DNA of 64,000 nt from Planctomycetaceae bacterium (GCA_021732845.1 JAKFUF010000188.1:1-64000), one strand, 5' to 3'. Counted from the stretch's first letter, positions 42,652 to 56,100 are shown. Numbers and translations: made by a program. Notes: generated from the letters alone by a model not told the origin.

Positions 42652-44085
42652 ATGCCGATGTCTGTGGAGTCGTTTTTGAAGTCCGTGGGGATGTGCGGGC
42701 TGGTGCCGAATGTGGCTGAGCGGCATGCGACCTGGATCGGGCGGTATGCCGGTTACAGTCGGGCCGGTCGGCAATGGAGGCTGGTGGTTGAGCGGGAGCG
42801 GGTGATCGATTTCCTGCGGTCGCTGCGCGATACTGGTGTACCGGCACGCGAGCGGCGGGAGGCGGTGCTGGCGATCGCGTGCTATCGCGACGTGGTCCTG
42901 TGCGTGGCTGAGCCACGGCTGGGTGATCTGGCGGACACGCTGGAGGGCTTGGCTCAGCGGGAAGAACAGGCCAGGGCCGGCTTGTCCACAAAGGCCACCG
43001 GGATGCGCCAAAGCGGCGGCGAAGCTTTGGTGTTGAGCCACGCCGTCGCGAAGCTGCAATCCACGCCGGGACCGCGGTATTCTGAACAGACCGCGCCCAT
43101 TGGCCAGCTCGACCCCACGGAGCGGGGGGAGATTCAGCAGTTGCGGCGGGAATGCCGGATTCTGCACTACTCGCTGCGAACCGAGAAGGCGTACGTGGGC
43201 TGGGTGGAGCGGTTTTTGAAGCGATATGTGCCGGAGGCGAGAGCCACGCCTGACAAGGTCGGCGAGAAAGAGGTCACCGAGTTTCTCTCTGAACTGGCGG
43301 TAACCGACAACGTTTCGGCGAGCACGCAGAACCAGGCGCTGTGCGCGCTGGTGTTTTTCTTTGACAGGATCCTGCGGCGGAAACTCAAGTTCGTGAGCGC
43401 GGTGCGGGCGAAGCAGCCACGGCGGCTGCCGACGGTGCTGAGTGTCCAGGAGACGCAGCGGCTGCTGGCGGCAATGGAGGGCCGTGAAAAGCTGATGGCG
43501 CAACTGATGTACGGGGCGGGCCTGCGGCTGATGGAATGCCTGCGGCTGCGGGTCAAGGATGTGGTGTTTGAGCTGGGGCAGATTGTGGTTCGGGAGGGGA
43601 AGGGGAACAAAGACCGTGTGACGGTTTTGCCGCAGGCCGCCCGGGACGGTTTGCTGGCGCAGATCGAAGCGGCGAGGCATCAGCACGAACGGGATTTGCA
43701 GAAGGGTTACGGCCAGGTGTGGCTCCCGCATGCCCTGGCAGAGAAATATCCGAACGCCGACCGCGAACCGGGCTGGCAGTTTCTGTTTCCCGCGCTGAAG
43801 CTGTCGCGCGATCCGCGGAGCGAGAGCGTGCGGCGGCATCATCTGCATGAAGGGGTGCTGGCGCTGGCCCTGAAGAAGGCGGCGAAAAAGGTGGGAATCG
43901 TGCGACCGTTTTCGTCGCACGCGCTGCGGCATTCGTTCGCCACGCACCTGCTGGAATCCGGCTCGGACATCCGCACCGTCCAGGATCTGCTGGGCCACGC
44001 CGATGTTTCAACAACCATGATTTACACACATGTGCTGAACCGGCCGGGATTGGCGGTGCAGAGTCCGCTGGACCGGATGGCGTGA
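42652..44085 (+). CDS. intI: Integron integrase (tyrosine recombinase) with a long N-terminal extension
   Basis: 477 residues, against about 320-340 for typical IntI. Catalytic residues: R292 (GAGLRLME), K317 (GKGNKDR), H423 and R426 (SSHALRHSFATHLL), H449 (LLGHADVST) and Y458 (MIYTHV). The IntI-specific patch absent from XerC/D is seen at about 377-416 (FLFPALKLSRDPRSESVRRHHLHE). The core-binding domain starts near residue 160 (LRRECRILHYSLRTEKAYVGW). Residues 1-150 are extra and resemble another helical core-binding-like domain (ERHATWIGRYAGYSRAGRQW). It excises and inserts cassettes at folded attC and attI. It diverges from the array, the normal layout. Confidence 0.95.
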   Translation: MPMSVESFLKSVGMCGLVPNVAERHATWIGRYAGYSRAGRQWRLVVERERVIDFLRSLRDTGVPARERREAVLAIACYRDVVLCVAEPRLGDLADTLEGLAQREEQARAGLSTKATGMRQSGGEALVLSHAVAKLQSTPGPRYSEQTAPIGQLDPTERGEIQQLRRECRILHYSLRTEKAYVGWVERFLKRYVPEARATPDKVGEKEVTEFLSELAVTDNVSASTQNQALCALVFFFDRILRRKLKFVSAVRAKQPRRLPTVLSVQETQRLLAAMEGREKLMAQLMYGAGLRLMECLRLRVKDVVFELGQIVVREGKGNKDRVTVLPQAARDGLLAQIEAARHQHERDLQKGYGQVWLPHALAEKYPNADREPGWQFLFPALKLSRDPRSESVRRHHLHEGVLALALKKAAKKVGIVRPFSSHALRHSFATHLLESGSDIRTVQDLLGHADVSTTMIYTHVLNRPGLAVQSPLDRMA

Positions 44086-44519
44086 CTTTGACGTTTCTGG
44101 CAAACGCCCGCCTGACTTTTGTTGAATGTCAGATTTGACGAGTCCGACAGAAGTTGATTTCAAATCTCAAATTTCAGATTTCACAGTCTGTGCGACCACA
44201 TCGAACGATCGGCCACGCCTCCACAGCGAAGTACGTAAGGGTCGCGGCAATAATAACATGGTGAAGTTGATTAGTTAGGATGGACGCCGACTGAGGGCAG
44301 ATTCATCAGCCGGTACGCGTTAGCGCGCGTTAGCGTCCGGTTCGTGGCGCTGGCGTCTTACGATTATCCTCCAACCGGGGGCTCATTGGCTGTACGGCTT
44401 GTCAAAAGTCGACAGTTATTCTTGCCGCGGTCCTAACTCTCGCCCGGAAGGCCAGATGTCGCGAAAAAGTATTTTGGCGACATTCAATATGGGTCTTGCG
44501 GCGTTCACCACGCCGCTCA
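44086..44519. other. Repeat-rich intergenic region
   Basis: No gene. Holds one unit of an A+T-rich repeat (about 44121-44245: AGTCCGACAGAAG..., TTTCAAATCTCAAATTTCAG, then ATCGAACGATCGGCCACGCC), a single arm of the GCGTTAGCGTCCGGTT palindrome (44308-44342), and a CGCCCGGAAGGCCAGATG segment (44440-44480), all with relatives at 45826-46400. Confidence 0.7.
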
Positions 44520-45638
44520 TCACGTGGTGGGATATCCCCACGCTTCGAAGCAGGGCTGCCATTCCTTGGCGATGCGCGCCTTCAGGTCGGCCGGCAGATC
44601 GGTGTGACGGTTCTTCTGATAGTCCTTGACCTTTGTCAGGTACGCCTGCAGCTTTGGCTCCAGCGTGGCATAGTCTGGCAGGTTGAGGGCTTCGTAGATT
44701 CGCCGCATCTCGGCTTCGGGATTCTTTTCCAGGTCCTCATACGCCAACTCGTGAAGGTTCCCCGGGGGAATGAGGCCCTTCTCCTCGAAGTAGGCGTCGT
44801 AGACTGACCGGTACTGGCGCAGGATGCGTTCGTCCGCGTCATCGACGCCGACTTTCTGCAACTGGCAGAAGGGACGGACTTTGGCCCACAAATGCCGCGT
44901 CGACTGGAACACCGCGAAGGGGTCGCGGCGGATGCTGACAAACTTGGCGTTGGGGAACATCTCCAGGAGCAGTTTGATGCGGCAGGTGTGCGGCGGCGAC
45001 TTCAGGATCAGCGGTTTTTTGTATTTGATGGTCACTTTCTTGAGAAAGTGCATCAGCCCGTTCTTCCAGCGGTCCACCTCGCGCTGCGGCAGATCCCGCA
45101 GCGTCCAGTACTTTTCGTAGTGGTCAAGCCGCCGGGTGAACGTCCAGCCGACATACGGCGACTGGGTGGTGATCATGCACATCGCCCACTCTTCTTCGTA
45201 GGGCACGGCCGCGCTCTGGCTCATGTTGTCCATGAACCGCTGCTTGGGGACGAAAATCTCCACCAGGCGCGCCGCCCAGGGCTCGCCCAGAAGAAATGTG
45301 CTGGGGTAGTTGACCTCAAAAAAATTCGGGTAGGCGTACCGGTCGTCGAGTGACAGCAGATTGTGCAGATGCGACGTGCCGCTGCGCGGATGACCGAGAA
45401 TAAACAGCGGCTGTTCGACCTCAGTGCGGCGGATCTTGCCGGAATAGACCAGTGTCTCGGGCCATCGGACCATGGTGTTGATGAGACTGGCCATGGAGAT
45501 GACCGCCGCCCGCGGCCAGTAGGGGATGTCGACCGCGAAGTTGTTGTCGTACAACAACTTGAGCCAGTCACCCGTGGTGATGCCTGCGTACCAGCCGGGA
45601 CCCAGAAGCAACAGTAAACGGTCCCGTGCCGTGGCCAT
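44520..45638 (-). CDS. Sulfotransferase family protein
   Basis: About 372 residues from the ATG at 45638 (an in-frame start at 45728 adds an unlikely leader). The PAPS 5'-phosphosulfate-binding loop is FILGHPRSGTSHLHNLLS, and the 3'-phosphate region fits FVSIRRDPFAVFQSTRHLW. These match the bacterial sulfotransferase_3 type. It would transfer sulfate from PAPS to a carbohydrate or other acceptor. Planctomycetes encode many sulfatases and some sulfotransferases. A hydrophobic start (RDRLLLLLGPGWY) suggests membrane association. Confidence 0.87.
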   Translation of the reverse strand: MATARDRLLLLLGPGWYAGITTGDWLKLLYDNNFAVDIPYWPRAAVISMASLINTMVRWPETLVYSGKIRRTEVEQPLFILGHPRSGTSHLHNLLSLDDRYAYPNFFEVNYPSTFLLGEPWAARLVEIFVPKQRFMDNMSQSAAVPYEEEWAMCMITTQSPYVGWTFTRRLDHYEKYWTLRDLPQREVDRWKNGLMHFLKKVTIKYKKPLILKSPPHTCRIKLLLEMFPNAKFVSIRRDPFAVFQSTRHLWAKVRPFCQLQKVGVDDADERILRQYRSVYDAYFEEKGLIPPGNLHELAYEDLEKNPEAEMRRIYEALNLPDYATLEPKLQAYLTKVKDYQKNRHTDLPADLKARIAKEWQPCFEAWGYPTT

Positions 45639-45728
45639 GCGCGTCAAAATCCTTGAGTTTGGGGAATAGACAGTGGCCGGCTGCGGAGGCTGGTGATCCA
45701 GCCACGCCTTCGGCGCGGATTCCTCCAC

Positions 45729-46567
45729 GCTCGCGGAGAAAACAAGCGGGCAGCTTAGCGGAAGATTCGGCGATTGAAAAGCGCGCCTGTGTCAGCGCTG
45801 AGGGCTGGCCAATTTTCCCAAAATCAGCCGGAACGCATTGGCGTCCGGTTCAGAACTTCTTGCGATTGTTGACCCGCACCGCGACGGGAACCGGGGCCGA
45901 ATGGCCTTTGGCTGATCTGACGTATCCGACAAAAACCAATTTCAATTCAAAATTTCAAATTTCACAGTCTGTCGAATTGCGTCGAACTGGCAGTATCATC
46001 TCCGCGGCGCACGACATAAGTCTCGCCGCGCCAATTGAATGTCATCGAACGACGTTTTACTGTGAGACCACATCGAACGATCGGCCACGCCTCCACAGCG
46101 AAGTACGTAACTCTGGCCCGGAAGGCCAGATGTCGCTAAAAAGTATTTTACTGTTAAATTTGAAATCTGAAATTTGACGTGTCCGACAAAAGCCGATTTC
46201 AAATCTCAAATTTCAAATTTCACAGTCTGTGCAGCCACACCGAACTGTCGACTGTGCTTCAAGGGGGCGAACGTAACTACTGCCCTGCAGAGTGGATATT
46301 GCGAAAAATCATTTTACTGTGAGATTTGAAATCTGAAATTTGAAATTACATCGAATTCAGAGACGGGACTTTTGTCGGACACGTCAGATTTGAAATACAC
46401 TTCTGCCGAAGACCTCGAAGTTCAGCTCTGGCCTGACAGACTTTCGCATCAACGATCCCGACGGAAATCGCCTCGGGATCGGACAAGACACAAGCGATGC
46501 CTGACGGCTCTGCAGCTCATGGCGACCAGCAGGTCTCAAGCCAATCGAAAATCGAAAAATATCCCCC
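45729..46567. other. Intergenic region with MITE-like A+T-rich repeats
   Basis: No supported gene. Copies of a repeat bounded by GTCCGACA-type ends and runs of AAATTTCAAATCTGAAATTT occur at about 45918-45975, 46070-46200 and 46175-46400. A diverged GCGTCCGGTT palindrome arm lies at 45826-45850. Inverted ends (ACGTGTCCGACAAAAG at 46177-46192 and CTTTTGTCGGACACGT at 46369-46384) suggest a short mobile or REP-like element. Confidence 0.65.
46177..46384. repeat. Possible MITE-like element with terminal inverted repeats
   Basis: The ends ACGTGTCCGACAAAAG and CTTTTGTCGGACACGT are exact inverted copies of 16 bp. The inside is A+T-rich without ORF. Parts recur at 44121-44245 and 45918-46100. Confidence 0.55.
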
Positions 46568-47659
46568 ATGACCAACGCGGCGACTCAGATCGAACTCCTC
46601 CCGCCTCCGATTCGAACTCGGCGCCCCGTGGCTCAGTCGCCGCTTCGAGACTTGAAGATTGGCAATGTCCCGGTCGGCTTTCCCGTTGTTCAGGCCGCGT
46701 TGAGCGGCTACAGCGACGGGCCGATGCGGCTTGTGGCCCGCAGCCTCGGAGCTTCGTATGCATTGGCCGAGGTGATGATTGACCGGTTTGTGCTGAGTCT
46801 GAAGAACCGGGAGCGGACGCGGTATCACCTGCACCTGGATGACGAAGACCACCCCGTGGGCGGTCAGCTCATGGGTTCCGATCCGCTGCAGTTCGGTCCC
46901 GCGGCGCGGAAGCTGGTGGAGGCGGGCTTTGATGTCATTGACATCAATTTTGGCTGTCCGGTGAAGTCCGCCGTCGGTGGCTGTCGGGGTGGCTATCACC
47001 TGAGCCAGCCGGCGGTCGCGCTGGAGATTGTGAGCCACGTCCGCGAGGCGGTGGCCAGCCACATTCCGGTCACGCTCAAGATGCGGCGGGGAATGGATGA
47101 TTCCTCAGCCAGCCGCGACAATTTTTTCGAGATCCTGGAAGGAGCATTCGCGCGGGGCGTGGCGGCGATCACCGTGCATGGCCGGACCGTCGAGCAGAAA
47201 TACATCGGCCCCAGCAACTGGGATTTTTTGCGGGCGGTGAAGCAGCATGCCGGAACCAAGACCATCCTGGGCAGCGGCGACCTGTTCACGCCACAAGCCT
47301 GCCTGGAGATGCTGGCCGACACCGGGGTCGACGGCGTCACCGTGGCTCGCGGAGCGATCGGAAACCCATGGATCTTTCAGCAATGCCGCGAACTCGCCGC
47401 GGGACAGCCGCCCTCATTCCCGGATATCGCCGAACAACGGCGCGTCCTTGCGATGCATCTGGATCTGTGCGTGGCGATGGGTGAAGCCAAAAGCACCGTC
47501 GCCACCATGCGCACCTTCGGCATCAAGTTCGCCCGCCTGCACCCGCGCCACGAGGATGTCCGCAACGCTTTCGCGCGTGTCAAGACGGTTGAGGAATGGG
47601 CTGCAGTACTAGCAGGCTGGTACACACACGGTATTGAGCCGCGTCAAGAACAACCGTGA
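46568..47659 (+). CDS. tRNA-dihydrouridine synthase
   Basis: 363 residues with a TIM-barrel layout. Near the N-terminus AALSGYSDGPMRLVARSLGASYALAEVM corresponds to the FMN-binding start of Dus proteins. The active-site region is DVIDINFGCPVKSAVGG with the GCP cysteine. Further landmarks are VTLKMRRGMDDS, ITVHGRTVEQKY, ILGSGDLFTP and VTVARGAIGNPWIF, all typical of the family. It reduces specific uridines in tRNA with NADPH and FMN. The Dus subtype (A, B or C) cannot be settled by eye. Confidence 0.93.
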   Translation: MTNAATQIELLPPPIRTRRPVAQSPLRDLKIGNVPVGFPVVQAALSGYSDGPMRLVARSLGASYALAEVMIDRFVLSLKNRERTRYHLHLDDEDHPVGGQLMGSDPLQFGPAARKLVEAGFDVIDINFGCPVKSAVGGCRGGYHLSQPAVALEIVSHVREAVASHIPVTLKMRRGMDDSSASRDNFFEILEGAFARGVAAITVHGRTVEQKYIGPSNWDFLRAVKQHAGTKTILGSGDLFTPQACLEMLADTGVDGVTVARGAIGNPWIFQQCRELAAGQPPSFPDIAEQRRVLAMHLDLCVAMGEAKSTVATMRTFGIKFARLHPRHEDVRNAFARVKTVEEWAAVLAGWYTHGIEPRQEQP

Positions 47660-47678
47660 CAAATGCACCCTTCGCGCG

Positions 47679-48797
47679 TCAGCGGTGATCTGATTCATTC
47701 TCATCCAGTTGTTCCCCGCCGTCCGCGGTGAGCAGAGCCCGCAGGACACGTGGATCGATGCGCGGACTCAGCGAGCGGACGCCCCCATCGGCAAAGGCAG
47801 TCATGGCACCTCCTTGATGATACGACGACCAGACGGCGGGCGAGTGACCGAGTCGGCTGCCGGGCAGATTGAAGCCGACGTTGGTGGAGGTGACCTCAAT
47901 ATCGCGTGGCTCAGTCCACACGATCTGCTGACCGCAGGCCTCGGCGAGCAAGACCGTATGCGACAACCCGTCTGGGAAGTTCTCGAGACTGCGCCGCTTG
48001 TCGATGGGAAACGCGGTGTTCGGGCCGGTGATCGCCGCGTAGGCGGTGTACCAGCGGCCGGCGGGATCCTGCCGATATCCGGGCACGACTGACGGGCACA
48101 AATACATTTGAGGTGTGGAATGCTGAGCCACGAGGGTGTTGAAGGACGAAACCCAAGGCTCGGCTGCGTTGTAGCTGTAGGCCTGCCGGGGCAGTTCCAG
48201 AAAAGGCAGAACGGCGACGCGCCAACTCTGGTCGGGCTGATGGTCGGTGTGGATGCGCGCCGCCGGGAGTATTGAGTTATTCACTGTGGCGTGATTGATG
48301 AGCGCGAGACTGACATTTTTCAGATTGTTCTGGCACTGCAATCGCGCTCGTGCTTCGTGAGGTGTCCAAAGACCAACGCCACTGCATTGCATCACAAAAA
48401 TAAAGGCGAGAAGGGATACCATCGCACCCCAAGTCAGAAGATCATGAAAACCATGCGGAGCCTGACATTTGCCTTCGATCTCCCGAAACGCTGCCGCGAG
48501 CGCCGGCAGCGGCATCCCGACGATGACAATCATCGTGGGAATGAAGATGAGGGGTGGTACGTCCTGCAGGAGAATCTGCGATCGTTCACGGACAGCGATG
48601 GTTGCGACAATCGAAATGACAGGCACGAACCACAAAGCCCCCACGACCCACCAATTCGCTGGCGAGCGCGGCGGCCAATTCCAGAGGTACACGACGCTTC
48701 CCACCATGCTGATCGCAGTGACGGACAGCGCGATGCACAGCCAGATCAATGACGCAGAGCCGGCAGCAAACCAGATCGGCGGGAATTTGTAGGTCAT
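47679..48797 (-). CDS. DUF1559-type protein with an N-terminal membrane region
   Basis: 372 residues. Four hydrophobic segments fill the first 145 residues. The C-terminal part has the DUF1559 landmarks: ARLQCQNNLKNVSLALINH, WRVAVLPFLE, FNTLVAQHSTPQMYLCPSV, TAYAAITGPNTAF, DGLSHTVLLAEA and SSYHQGGAMTAFADGGVRSL. DUF1559 proteins usually begin with a type-IV-pilin-like N-methylation signal; here that is replaced by a multi-pass membrane domain. This family is strongly expanded in planctomycetes, function unknown. Confidence 0.85.
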   Translation of the reverse strand: MTYKFPPIWFAAGSASLIWLCIALSVTAISMVGSVVYLWNWPPRSPANWWVVGALWFVPVISIVATIAVRERSQILLQDVPPLIFIPTMIVIVGMPLPALAAAFREIEGKCQAPHGFHDLLTWGAMVSLLAFIFVMQCSGVGLWTPHEARARLQCQNNLKNVSLALINHATVNNSILPAARIHTDHQPDQSWRVAVLPFLELPRQAYSYNAAEPWVSSFNTLVAQHSTPQMYLCPSVVPGYRQDPAGRWYTAYAAITGPNTAFPIDKRRSLENFPDGLSHTVLLAEACGQQIVWTEPRDIEVTSTNVGFNLPGSRLGHSPAVWSSYHQGGAMTAFADGGVRSLSPRIDPRVLRALLTADGGEQLDENESDHR

Positions 48798-48972
48798 GGC
48801 GCTGCCTCAGCAAATTGCGATGTGGCTCGAGCGAACTTCAAGGCTGGTATTTGCGTCTGTACCTTGCCCTCGATCGCGTTCAACTCTGCTTTCGACTTTC
48901 CGCATACCTGCTACGATACCGACTTCAAAATCGTTGACACAGAAAACGCACGCTCGGAACGATTGACGACTC

Positions 48973-51936
<2,964 letters not shown>

Positions 51937-52018
51937 TTGGCAATTACTGTCACCTGGATGCCCGCCAGCCAGTGAATTTTTATTTCAGCGCGGATGAGGC
52001 AATCGCCTCAACCGCGCC

Positions 52019-53071
52019 GTGAGGTTGCGAATGCGCAAGCCATCGTCGCGACAATTCAGGCAGTTGCTCGCGTTGGCGGGGGGAATGCTGCTCATTTTGG
52101 GCTTGATCACAGTCTGTATTCCTGAATACCGACGTTCCGCGGCGCTTGAAGCCTTCTTGCTTCAAGGAGGCATGCGTTCCGGGTCGTTATCGGATTGGAA
52201 TTCGCAGGCTCGTCTCGCAGTTTTTTGTACAGAAGATCGACTGCCCGGATGGTTCAGGCCACCACTTCCTGAGCCTCTCAAAAGCAATCTGTTTGTTGCC
52301 GCCAGAGAGGTCCGGTTTTCTTCCGTCAGTTCTTTGCGCACACTAACCGACGCAGAGCGCCGCTGTCTGGAACTGTTCCCCGAACTGCGGGTGATACAAC
52401 TGAATGTTGCGTTGTCCGAGGACGACTATCGTCGACTCTCAGGATTGCCATGCCTGACCGAAATCTCATTGAGAATGGAGGCCGGAGCAGCGGGATTCGA
52501 GCAACTTCGGAATAGGCAGCGGCTCAGGAACATCGATTTGACCTGTGAACAATTTGAGAACCGCGACATGCAGGTGTTGGCGAGTTGTCTCAACTTGGAG
52601 CGGGTCTCGCTAAATGGACATCTCCAGTTGCAAACCATCGCGACGCTGGCGCGGCTTCCACGGCTGATGACGCTGGAATTGAGACATGTAACGATAGTCA
52701 AGAATTCCACGTCGGAGATCTTGAACCCAAGCCTCTCAGGCGACGACTTGCGACCTCTGTCTGCATTTGCAGCATTGAGGTCGCTGGATCTGGCGTATTT
52801 GGAAACCGGAGCCTTGGCGTCACTGCCTACCTTGCCCGCGCTGAAGGAATTAACTTTGCACGGCGACATCGGATTCTTGGACCTTGAGGAATTGAAGCGA
52901 TTCCCCCAACTGGACTCAGTTCGCGTTGAGTCATATTGGCTGTCCGAAGAATGCCTCCAGCGTCACGAGACGGATCCGGCGCAGTTCGAGGGATGGCATG
53001 AAGAGCCGAAACAGACCGGTAGATTCATTTTCCGCGGCCATGCAAACCGTAAGGTGGAGGTTGAATTCTAA
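52019..53071 (+). CDS. Membrane-anchored leucine-rich-repeat-like protein
   Basis: 350 residues; an ATG at 52031 (four codons in) is an alternative start. One membrane helix near the N-terminus (LLALAGGMLLILGLITVCI). From about residue 130 follow LRR-like units with LTEISLRMEAG, LRNIDLTCEQF, LERVSLNGHLQ, LMTLELRHV and LKELTLHG. The repeats are irregular, unlike the cassette LRR gene. Likely exposed outside the membrane; partner unknown. Confidence 0.7.
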   Translation: MRLRMRKPSSRQFRQLLALAGGMLLILGLITVCIPEYRRSAALEAFLLQGGMRSGSLSDWNSQARLAVFCTEDRLPGWFRPPLPEPLKSNLFVAAREVRFSSVSSLRTLTDAERRCLELFPELRVIQLNVALSEDDYRRLSGLPCLTEISLRMEAGAAGFEQLRNRQRLRNIDLTCEQFENRDMQVLASCLNLERVSLNGHLQLQTIATLARLPRLMTLELRHVTIVKNSTSEILNPSLSGDDLRPLSAFAALRSLDLAYLETGALASLPTLPALKELTLHGDIGFLDLEELKRFPQLDSVRVESYWLSEECLQRHETDPAQFEGWHEEPKQTGRFIFRGHANRKVEVEF

Positions 53072-53167
53072 AGGATGGAGTGAGGCATTTCGCCATGGCG
53101 ACTTTGTACTCTGCGGTTAGGTTTTCTCGCATGATGGCTCTAACCGGCCCGTTGCGAAAGCAACAGG

Positions 53168-56100
53168 CTAATTTGAACTCCGCCCATCGTGTGCTGCTAT
53201 AGCCTCCTCCGGCGGAGCAAAACCCCGGCGAAGTGTATTCTCTGACACCGCCATCGGGATCAAAAACTGCAGCAGGTAATCTGGTCCGCCAGCTTTCGAA
53301 CCTATGCCGGACATCTTGAAGCCACCGAAGGGGTGGCGTTCGACCAGAGCGCCGGTAATCGGGCGGTTGAGGTAGAGATTGCCGACGGCGAACTCCTGCC
53401 GGGCCTTTCTGAGATTGGCGGGGCTGCGGGAATAGACGCCGCCGGTCAGGGCATAGCGGGTGCCATTGGCGATCTGCAGTGCCTCGTCGAAGGTGCGGGC
53501 CTTGATGACCGCCAGAATCGGCCCAAAGATCTCCTGCTGGGCGATTTTGGCGGTCGGTGGCACGTCCACAAAGACATGCGGAGCAATGAAGTAACCCTGC
53601 GTGAGTGCGGTCACGTCGCCAGCAACGGCCAGTTTTCCCTCTTCGTGGCCGAGGGCGATGTAGTCGTCGATGCGGGATTTGGCTTCGGCGTCGATCACGG
53701 GACCGATGAAGGTACCGGGCAGTTCCGGCTGGCCGATTTTCAGGCTCTTGACCGCCTGTACCAGCCGCTTGACGAAATCGTCGTAAGCCGATTCCAGCAC
53801 GACCGCCCGTGAGCACGCTGAACACTTCTGGCCGGCGTAGCCGAAGGCGCTGGCGATCACCCCCTGAACGGCCTCGTCCAGGTTCGCGTCGTCGTCGACA
53901 ATGATGGCGTTTTTGCCGCCCATTTCGGCAATCACCCGCTTCACCGAATCCTGGGCCGGCAGCGTGTGGGCGGCCTGCTCGTTGATTGCCAGACCAACTG
54001 GCTGTGAACCGGTGAAGGCGATGAGATTCACATCGGGATGGTTCACCAGTTCCACGCCGACCTCTTCGCCAACTCCCGGCAAGAAATTGAGCACCCCCGG
54101 CGGCAGCCGCACGTCGTCAAAAATTTCCTGCAGTTTGGCAGCGATGACCGGCGACTGCTCGGCCGGCTTCATGATGACGGTGTTGCCGGTGACGATCGCC
54201 GCCACGGTCATCCCGGTCAGGATTGCGAGCGGAAAATTCCACGGGGCAATGACCACACACACGCCGCGTGGGCGATAGAAATATTCGTTCTCTTCTCCCG
54301 GCACATCAAAACTGCGGGGAACGCCCAGCAGCCGCATCTGGGCCGCGTAGTACTCGCAGAAATCGATGGCTTCCGCCACATCCGCATCTGCTTCCGCCCA
54401 CGGCTTGCCGCATTCGTAAACTTCCCACGCCGCCAGTTCGAACCGTCGGTCACGCATCTGCGCGGCAACCAGTTCCAGGTATTCGGTGCGGTACTGCGCA
54501 TCGGTGCGAGACCAAGCGGGGAACGCCTTGCGGGCCGCAGCCACGGCGAGTTGGGCGTGGTCCTTCGTCGCCCGCGCGGCTCGTCCCACAATCTGCTTCG
54601 AGCGGGCGGGGTTGCGCGATTCGATGAACACCTTCGTGGCGATCGATTGGCCGCCGATCACCAAGGGATAGTCGCGGCCGAATTCGTTGACCACTGCTTC
54701 CAGAGCGTCCTGCATGGCTGTGCGGGAGGCCTCCAGGCTAAAGTCCGTCAGGGGCTCGTTGGTAAATCCTTCGGTGTCCTCAAGCGCGGGCAGCGGCGGC
54801 TGGGCGGCGGCGTGGTCGGCGGGCTTCATCAACAACTCCTTCAGGGACACGTTCTCGGCGAAGCTCGCCCGCAAAAATGAATCGTTCGAGGTGTTTTCCA
54901 GCAGCCGCCGTACCAGGTAGGCCATGCCGGGAATCAGTTCGCCAAACGGCGTGTAGACGCGGACCCGGTGCCCCTGTTCGCTCAGCAGTTGGGCCTGCTC
55001 GGTGCCCATGCCGAACAGCATCTGGATTTCGTAGTCGGCCTGCGGAACCTTGAGTTCCCGCGCCCAGGCAATGCCGTGCGCCAGGCTCCGCATGTTGTGG
55101 CTCGCCAGCGCTGGCCGCAGTGTCTGGTAGTTTTCCATCAGGAAGCGCGACTGCCGTTCGTAGTTGTCGTCCGACTGCCACTTTCGCTGAAAGACGGGAA
55201 TCGGCCAGCCACGCTGCTTGGCGATGACGGTCTCGAAATCCCAATAGGCCCCCTTCACGAGCCGCACCCAGATCGGCGTGCCCCGCGCCGCCACCCATTC
55301 CCGCAACGCAAGCAAGTCGCGCTCGGCATCGGGCAGGTAGGCCTGAATGACGATTCCCACGTCCTCAAAATCGCGGAACTCCTTTTCGTTGAGGACCTCC
55401 TTGAAGATCGAAAGCGTCAAATCCTTGAAGGCAAAGTGTTCCATGTCGACATGGACATAGGCCCCATGCTCCTGGGCGCACCGCAGGATCCGCTCCAGCC
55501 GGGGGCGAACTCCGGCCAGCGTGCCGGCAGGGTCTGTCGGATTGAACTGGCTGTAGAGGGCGGACAGCTTGATGGAGACGTTGATCCGCGGGATCGGTCC
55601 GTGCGAATCCCGGTCGAGACGCACGACTTCGTGCCAAGACTCGACATCGGCCGCCAGTCCGCTGATCAGCTTGGTGTAGGACTGCTCGTAAACATCGGCT
55701 TCATCCTCGCTGATGATCGCCTCGCCCAGCAGATCGAGCGTGAACGCATAACCCTGCTTCCGCAGCTTCTTGACCGACTGCAGCACCTCGTCGACCTCGG
55801 TGCCGGCAATGAACCGCTTGGCCATCCGCATGGCATTGCGGCGCGCGGTCATCGCCAGGGCGCGGCCCAGGATCGACTCCGGCTGGCTGACCTCAAGGGC
55901 CAGCCGCACCGCGCCCGGCAAATGCTCATTGACCTCGTCGAAGTATTCCTGCAGGTGCCGCGTGATCGCGTCCCGGTTGCGGAGCGTGGGCAGCACATCA
56001 ATGAAGCGGAACATCTGGACTTTGACCGACTCGTCCTGCATCGCCCACGAGAGGATGCGGTCGTCCCACCAGCGGCGTTCAAGAATGGAGGGCGTGCGCC

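Noticed and set aside
42622-43998. Long minus-strand ORF (458 codons) opposite intI
   Set aside because: Histidine/arginine/leucine-rich antisense shadow of the integrase.
42652-44085. Calling the recombinase XerC/XerD or a phage integrase
   Set aside because: The IntI-specific patch (RRHHLHE region) and the adjacent attC array identify an integron integrase.
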